From: Dyella marensis
GTDB taxonomy: Bacteria > Pseudomonadota > Gammaproteobacteria > Xanthomonadales > Rhodanobacteraceae
Assembly (NCBI RefSeq): GCF_900112865.1
Contig: NZ_FONH01000005.1
Coordinates: forward strand, 62,001-126,000
Reading direction: 5' to 3'
Length of the DNA stretch: 64,000 nt
Of this stretch, positions 60,355-64,000 are shown one piece after another; position 1 is the stretch's first letter, and every line of letters begins with the position of its first letter. A program made the position numbers and the translations under genes. The notes under the pieces are model-generated. The model was not told the origin of the DNA. It was given only the letters and a program-made list of their open reading frames with translations, and searched no databases.

Positions 60355-61713
60355 ATGCGGTTTCCCTCCCTGCCCCTTGTCGCGCTGCTGCTGGCGGTCC
60401 CCGCGCTGCCGCTGCAGGCCCTGCCCGCGAAGGGCGCCAAGCCGGCGGCCGAGCCGGCCAAGGCCGCCTCCACCGCTGCGCCTGACGCGGTCGACATGGA
60501 CGACATCCGCAACTTCAGCCGCGTCTACGAGATGGTGCGGCAGGCCTATGTCGAGAAGGTCGACAACAAGACCCTGATGAAGGCTGCCATCAGCGGCATG
60601 CTCACCGGCCTGGACCCGCACAGCGAATACCTGGACAAGGACGGCCTGGCCGAGCTCAGCGAAGACACCACCGGCCAGTATGGCGGCCTCGGCATCGAGG
60701 TGCTGCAGGTGGACGGCACGCTGCGCATCATCGCGCCGATCGACGACACGCCCGCCTCGCGCGCCGGCATCAAGCCGGGCGACACCATCGTGAAGGTGGA
60801 CGGCACGCCGGTGGATTCGGAGAACATCGACGAGATGTTCAAGAAGCTGCGCGGCGACCCGGGCAGCAAGATCGTGTTGTCGGTCCTGCACGAGAAGAGC
60901 GACAAGCCGGTGGACATGAGCCTGGTGCGCGAGCGCATCTCGGTCACCAGCGTGAAGGTGCGCGAACTCGAACCCGGCTATGCCTACGTGCGGCTCAGCC
61001 AGTTCCAGGACGACACCGCGTCGGACCTGGAAAAGAAGCTCGGCGAGCTGGTCAAGAAGAACGGCCCGCAGCGCGGCGCAATCCTGGACCTGCGCTCCAA
61101 CCCGGGCGGCCTGCTCACCGCGGCCGTGGGCGTCAGCGACGCCTTCCTCGACAGCGGCACCATCGTCACCACGCGCGGCCGCCTGCAGGACGCCAACCTC
61201 AGCTTCGCCGCGCATCCGGGCGACCTGCTGAACGGCTCGCCGATGGTGGTGCTGGTGGACAACGGCACGGCGTCGGCGGCGGAGATCGTCTCCGGCGCGC
61301 TGAAGGACAACCACCGCGCGCTGATCATCGGCCGCCGCACTTTCGGCAAGGGCGTGGTGCAGACCGTGCTGCCGCTGGACGCCGAGCACGCGGTGAAGAT
61401 CACCACCGCGCGCTATTACACGCCCAGCGGCACCTCGATCCAGGCCGAAGGCATCAAGCCGGACATCGCGCTGGCCGACCTGGCGGTGAACAAGGCCGAC
61501 AGCGCCGCCACCCTGATCGGTTCGGAAGCGGACCTGCGCAACCACCTCGCCAACGAGGACGGCAACAGCAAGGACCGCAAGGATCTGGACAACGACGGCA
61601 GCGCCGAGAACGCCAAGCTGGCCACCCAGGACTACGCGCTGTCGCAGGCGCTGAACGTGCTCAAGGGCCTGGCGCTCAATCACGGCGTGCCGGCGCAGGC
61701 GGCCAGGCAGTAG
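60355..61713 (+). CDS. ctpA: S41 C-terminal processing peptidase
   Basis: A 452-residue periplasmic protease with signal peptide (about 1-24), PDZ domain (about 115-195; GGLGIEVLQVDGTLRIIAPIDDTPASRAGIKPGDTIVKVDG) and S41 core with Ser307 in VDNGTASAAEIVSG and Lys332 in RRTFGKGVVQT. Ser-Lys dyad enzymes of this family trim murein-hydrolase partners and other periplasmic proteins. An asparagine/aspartate-rich region follows near 400. It probably works in the same envelope pathway as envC. Confidence 0.95.
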   Translation: MRFPSLPLVALLLAVPALPLQALPAKGAKPAAEPAKAASTAAPDAVDMDDIRNFSRVYEMVRQAYVEKVDNKTLMKAAISGMLTGLDPHSEYLDKDGLAELSEDTTGQYGGLGIEVLQVDGTLRIIAPIDDTPASRAGIKPGDTIVKVDGTPVDSENIDEMFKKLRGDPGSKIVLSVLHEKSDKPVDMSLVRERISVTSVKVRELEPGYAYVRLSQFQDDTASDLEKKLGELVKKNGPQRGAILDLRSNPGGLLTAAVGVSDAFLDSGTIVTTRGRLQDANLSFAAHPGDLLNGSPMVVLVDNGTASAAEIVSGALKDNHRALIIGRRTFGKGVVQTVLPLDAEHAVKITTARYYTPSGTSIQAEGIKPDIALADLAVNKADSAATLIGSEADLRNHLANEDGNSKDRKDLDNDGSAENAKLATQDYALSQALNVLKGLALNHGVPAQAARQ

Positions 61714-61740
61714 GCCCGCCGGCGACTGAGCGGTATCGCC

Positions 61741-61768
61741 GGAAAAGCGCCGCCAACGGCGCTTTTCC
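61741..61768. terminator. Bidirectional terminator after ctpA
   Basis: GGAAAAGCGCCG (61741-61752) pairs perfectly with CGGCGCTTTTCC (61757-61768) around CCAA; the stem's own TTTTCC and AAAA ends provide the T run. Confidence 0.88.
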
Positions 61769-61833
61769 GCTGCTTGCGCCAACCGTCAGTTGGCACGCGC
61801 TACCATGCGGGCCTTCTTTGGTAGCGACGCGCC

Positions 61834-62463
61834 ATGGCCAAGCTCTATTTCTACTACTCGGCGATGAATGCCGGTAAGACCACCACGCTGCTGCAGAGCG
61901 CGTACAACTATCACGAGCGTGGCATGCGCACGGTGATCCTCACGCCGGCGCTGGACAACCGCTACGGCGACGGCGTGGTGGCCTCGCGCATCGGCCTGAA
62001 GGCGAACGGGCGGCGCTTCCGCACCGACGAGAACCTGCTGGCCCTGGTCGAGGCTGACATCGCCGAGCGCGGCCCGCTGCACTGCGTGTTCATTGACGAG
62101 GCGCAGTTCCTCACCAAGGCGCAGGTGTGGCAGGCCAGCGACGTGGTGGACAAGCTCAACATCCCGGTGCTGGCCTACGGCCTGCGCACGGATTTCCGCG
62201 GCGAACTGTTCGAAGGCAGCCGCTACCTGCTGGCCTGGGCCGACAACCTGGAAGAGATCAAGACCATCTGCCACACCGGCCGCAAGGCCACCATGGTGGT
62301 GCGCGTGGATGAGCGCGGCCGCGCCGTCACCGAGGGCCCGCAGGTTGAGATCGGCGGCAACGACCGCTATGTCTCGGTCAGCCGCGCGGAGTTCAAGAAG
62401 ATCACCGAAGGCCGCGGCCGTATCGAATTGCAGCAGCCCGTGTTGCCGCTGGGCGAACATTGA
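61834..62463 (+). CDS. tdk: Thymidine kinase (type II)
   Basis: A 209-residue salvage kinase phosphorylating thymidine. P-loop [13 protein letters not shown] (about 9-21), Walker [10 protein letters not shown], the thymidine-binding lasso [22 protein letters not shown]. The lasso zinc-binding cysteines of many type II kinases are reduced here (only one visible), as in E. coli-like forms. Length and motifs are otherwise ordinary. Confidence 0.95.
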   Translation: MAKLYFYYSAMNAGKTTTLLQSAYNYHERGMRTVILTPALDNRYGDGVVASRIGLKANGRRFRTDENLLALVEADIAERGPLHCVFIDEAQFLTKAQVWQASDVVDKLNIPVLAYGLRTDFRGELFEGSRYLLAWADNLEEIKTICHTGRKATMVVRVDERGRAVTEGPQVEIGGNDRYVSVSRAEFKKITEGRGRIELQQPVLPLGEH

Positions 62464-62504
62464 CCCAGGGCGCGGCCTTGCCGCCCATCACAAGGAATCC
62501 CCGC

Positions 62505-63269
62505 ATGAACGCACCGATCCGCATCCCCGCCTGGCAACGCCCGCATTGGCATCCCGGCGGCGAGGAGATCTACCTGCACTACTACGTGTTCGGGAATTTC
62601 CAGAACGTGCGCGTGCCTTCCGCGCCCTACGGCAGCGACGGCCTGCCGCACGGCATCGAGGCCACCAACCATCACCATGCCGGCCTGCGCGCGTGGGAAG
62701 GCTATCCGCTCAAGGGCGAGCTGGGCCGTCTGTTCAAGGACGAGTCGCCGGAGGCTTACCGCGCCGCGCTGGATGCGCCGCAGGTGATGGTCGTGCGCGG
62801 CACGCTGCCGGACCAGGGCGATGTGGGCTATCTGCGCGATACGCTCGGCGTGGTCGCGGGCCTGCTCGATATCGGCGGCGTGGCGGTGCTCGATCCGCAG
62901 ATCGTCACGCTGTTCGGCGCCGACACCTGGCGCGAGCATTACCTGGTGCGCGACGGTGCGCCGATCCGCAACCACCTGCTGATCCTGCGCGACGACGAGG
63001 AAGACGGCGACGGTTCGTGGGTACGCACCCGCGGCATGCGTAAGTTCGGCCGTCCGGACATCAGCCTGCGCCATGTGCCGGCGGGCGATACCGATCGCGC
63101 CGGCATGCTGTGCGAGCGGCTGGCCGAGATGCAGGCGCTGGGTGCGAGTTTCGTCGACGGGCAGTCGCTGGAAGCCGACGGCATGCAGGGTTTCGTGGCG
63201 AAGCTCGGCGGCAGCGCGGTCGACGCGCCGTTCTACAACACCTACGTCGAGTTCCGCTGGCCGGTGTAG
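62505..63269 (+). CDS. Protein of unknown function
   Basis: A 254-residue protein starting at ATG 62505 after AAGGAATCC. It has no signal peptide or membrane helix. Noticeable segments are HWHPGGEEIYLHYYVFGNFQNVRVPS, THHHAGLRAWEG-like TNHHHAGLRAWEGYPLKGELGRLFKDESPEAYRAAL, QIVTLFGADTWREHYLV and a second half DDEEDGDGSWVRTRGMRKFGRPDISLRHVPAGD. Many His and Arg residues resemble a nucleotide- or metal-handling domain, but I cannot name a family. Its TAG stop lies in a REP-like hairpin. Confidence 0.6.
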   Translation: MNAPIRIPAWQRPHWHPGGEEIYLHYYVFGNFQNVRVPSAPYGSDGLPHGIEATNHHHAGLRAWEGYPLKGELGRLFKDESPEAYRAALDAPQVMVVRGTLPDQGDVGYLRDTLGVVAGLLDIGGVAVLDPQIVTLFGADTWREHYLVRDGAPIRNHLLILRDDEEDGDGSWVRTRGMRKFGRPDISLRHVPAGDTDRAGMLCERLAEMQALGASFVDGQSLEADGMQGFVAKLGGSAVDAPFYNTYVEFRWPV

Positions 63270-63353
63270 GTTGGGGTGAGCCACAGGCGAACCCCAACGT
63301 TGCGACAACCTGCAAGACCTGTTGGGGTTCGCCTGCGGCTCGCCCCGACCTAC
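63266..63353. repeat. REP-like hairpin element, copy 5 of 5
   Basis: Arms at about 63266-63298 and 63321-63353 of the same family. TAG at 63267-63269 is the stop codon of the unknown gene on its left, and the mutM stop lies 8 bases beyond. Between convergent genes. Confidence 0.88.
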
Positions 63354-63361
63354 GCCGAACG

Positions 63362-64000
63362 TTATTTCTGGCAGCGCGGGCACCAGAACGTCGAACGCTG
63401 CCCCAGCACCACTTGGCGAATCGCCGTGCCGCAGGTCCGGCACGGCTCCCCCTCGCGTCCGTACACCTGCAGCTCGCGCACGAAATAGCCGGGCATGCCG
63501 TCCGGATTGATGAAATCGCGCAGCGTGGTGCCGCCGCGCTCGATCGCCCAGGCCAGGATGCGTTTCACCTCGGCGGCCAGCCGCGCATAGCGTGCACGCG
63601 ACACCGAGCCGGCCGCGCGGCGCGGATCGATGCCGGCGGCGAACAGCGCTTCGCTCGCATAGATATTGCCCACGCCTACCACCACGGCGTTGTCCATCAG
63701 GAACAGTTTCACCGCCGCCGTGCGGCCGCGCGACAGATGCCACAGCAGGTCGCCGTCGAAGGCATCGGTGAGCGGTTCCGGTCCGAGGTTCTCGAGCAGT
63801 TCGTGCGTCGTTCCCGGCGGTTGCCACAGCAGGCAGCCGAAGCGCCGCGCGTCGGTGAAGCGCAGGATGCGCGCGCCCACCGTCGTCGCTTCCAGCGCGA
63901 TATCGACATGATCGTGCTTGCCCACTGGCGCATCCGGCGGCAGCACGCGCAGCACGCCGGTCATGCCCAGGTGCAGCAGCGCACTGCCCACCTGCGTGTG
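63362..64000 (-). CDS. mutM: Formamidopyrimidine-DNA glycosylase (partial at window edge)
   Basis: MutM (Fpg) excises 8-oxoguanine and other oxidised purines from DNA. Visible are 213 C-terminal residues of a normally about 270-residue protein: [34 protein letters not shown] (helix-two-turns-helix), and the C-terminal zinc finger [26 protein letters not shown] with four cysteines. The catalytic N-terminal Pro-Glu region lies outside the window. Confidence 0.93.
   Translation of the reverse strand, partial: HTQVGSALLHLGMTGVLRVLPPDAPVGKHDHVDIALEATTVGARILRFTDARRFGCLLWQPPGTTHELLENLGPEPLTDAFDGDLLWHLSRGRTAAVKLFLMDNAVVVGVGNIYASEALFAAGIDPRRAAGSVSRARYARLAAEVKRILAWAIERGGTTLRDFINPDGMPGYFVRELQVYGREGEPCRTCGTAIRQVVLGQRSTFWCPRCQK

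Overview
The window is high-GC chromosomal DNA from a gammaproteobacterium of the order Xanthomonadales, most likely Rhodanobacteraceae (Dyella, Luteibacter, Frateuria or Rhodanobacter type). The clues are a XanB2-type chorismatase heading an aryl-polyene (xanthomonadin-like) pigment locus, the atpIBEFHAGDC-glmU order, the glnB/ubiK/comM neighbourhood, and intergenic palindromes of a xanthomonad type. The genus is an inference; no rRNA or tRNA gene is present to fix it. Genes are dense and mostly housekeeping, and I see no prophage, insertion sequence, integrase or CRISPR array.

Layout. 1-4.4 kb: an accessory block with a secreted-type lipase plus ankyrin protein on the minus strand, divergent from a LysM/lysozyme/CHAP-like cell-wall hydrolase; a control region rich in CTAG-containing half-sites separates them. 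4.5-5.5 kb: queD and a phasin. 5.6-13.1 kb: the complete F1Fo ATP synthase operon. 13.1-16.0 kb: a TonB_C-like lipoprotein, glmU and a periplasmic protein. 16.0-24.8 kb: the aryl-polyene locus (chorismatase, ACP, two hotdog dehydratases, LpxL-like acyltransferase, LolA-like carrier, MMPL exporter, glycosyltransferase, chain-length-factor-like ketosynthase and true ketosynthase). 24.9-31.2 kb: a YdcF-type protein, hemF, a VNG-repeat exported protein, gpmA, a membrane protein, glnB, ubiK and comM. 31.6-35.7 kb: the glyoxylate shunt (aceB, aceA) with a divergent LysR regulator. 35.8-41.5 kb: a LysE exporter, then a minus-strand run trmL-ubiJ-ubiB-truC-arfB-acyltransferase. 41.8-49.2 kb: an M16 peptidase, a lipoprotein and a MarR-controlled FUSC/DUF1656/HlyD efflux operon. 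49.4-56.8 kb: an aspartyl-protease/PDZ protein, AraC regulator, alpha/beta hydrolase, hemH, a SYLF protein, tatABC and a cupin. 56.9-64.0 kb: a TonB receptor, envC, ctpA, tdk, an unrecognised protein and mutM cut by the window edge.

Genes that work together: the ATP synthase operon; the pigment locus, in which XanB2 should supply hydroxybenzoate both as the polyene head group and for ubiquinone, a pathway also represented by ubiB, ubiJ and ubiK; aceBA with its regulator; the efflux operon; and the Tat translocase.

The most notable non-coding structure is a family of five roughly 88-bp hairpin elements with near-identical arms. Four sit exactly between convergent genes, and in three of these the element's own TAG is the stop codon of the plus-strand gene. 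Other structures are a different palindromic repeat inside the atp operon between atpD and atpC, and several candidate operator arrays.
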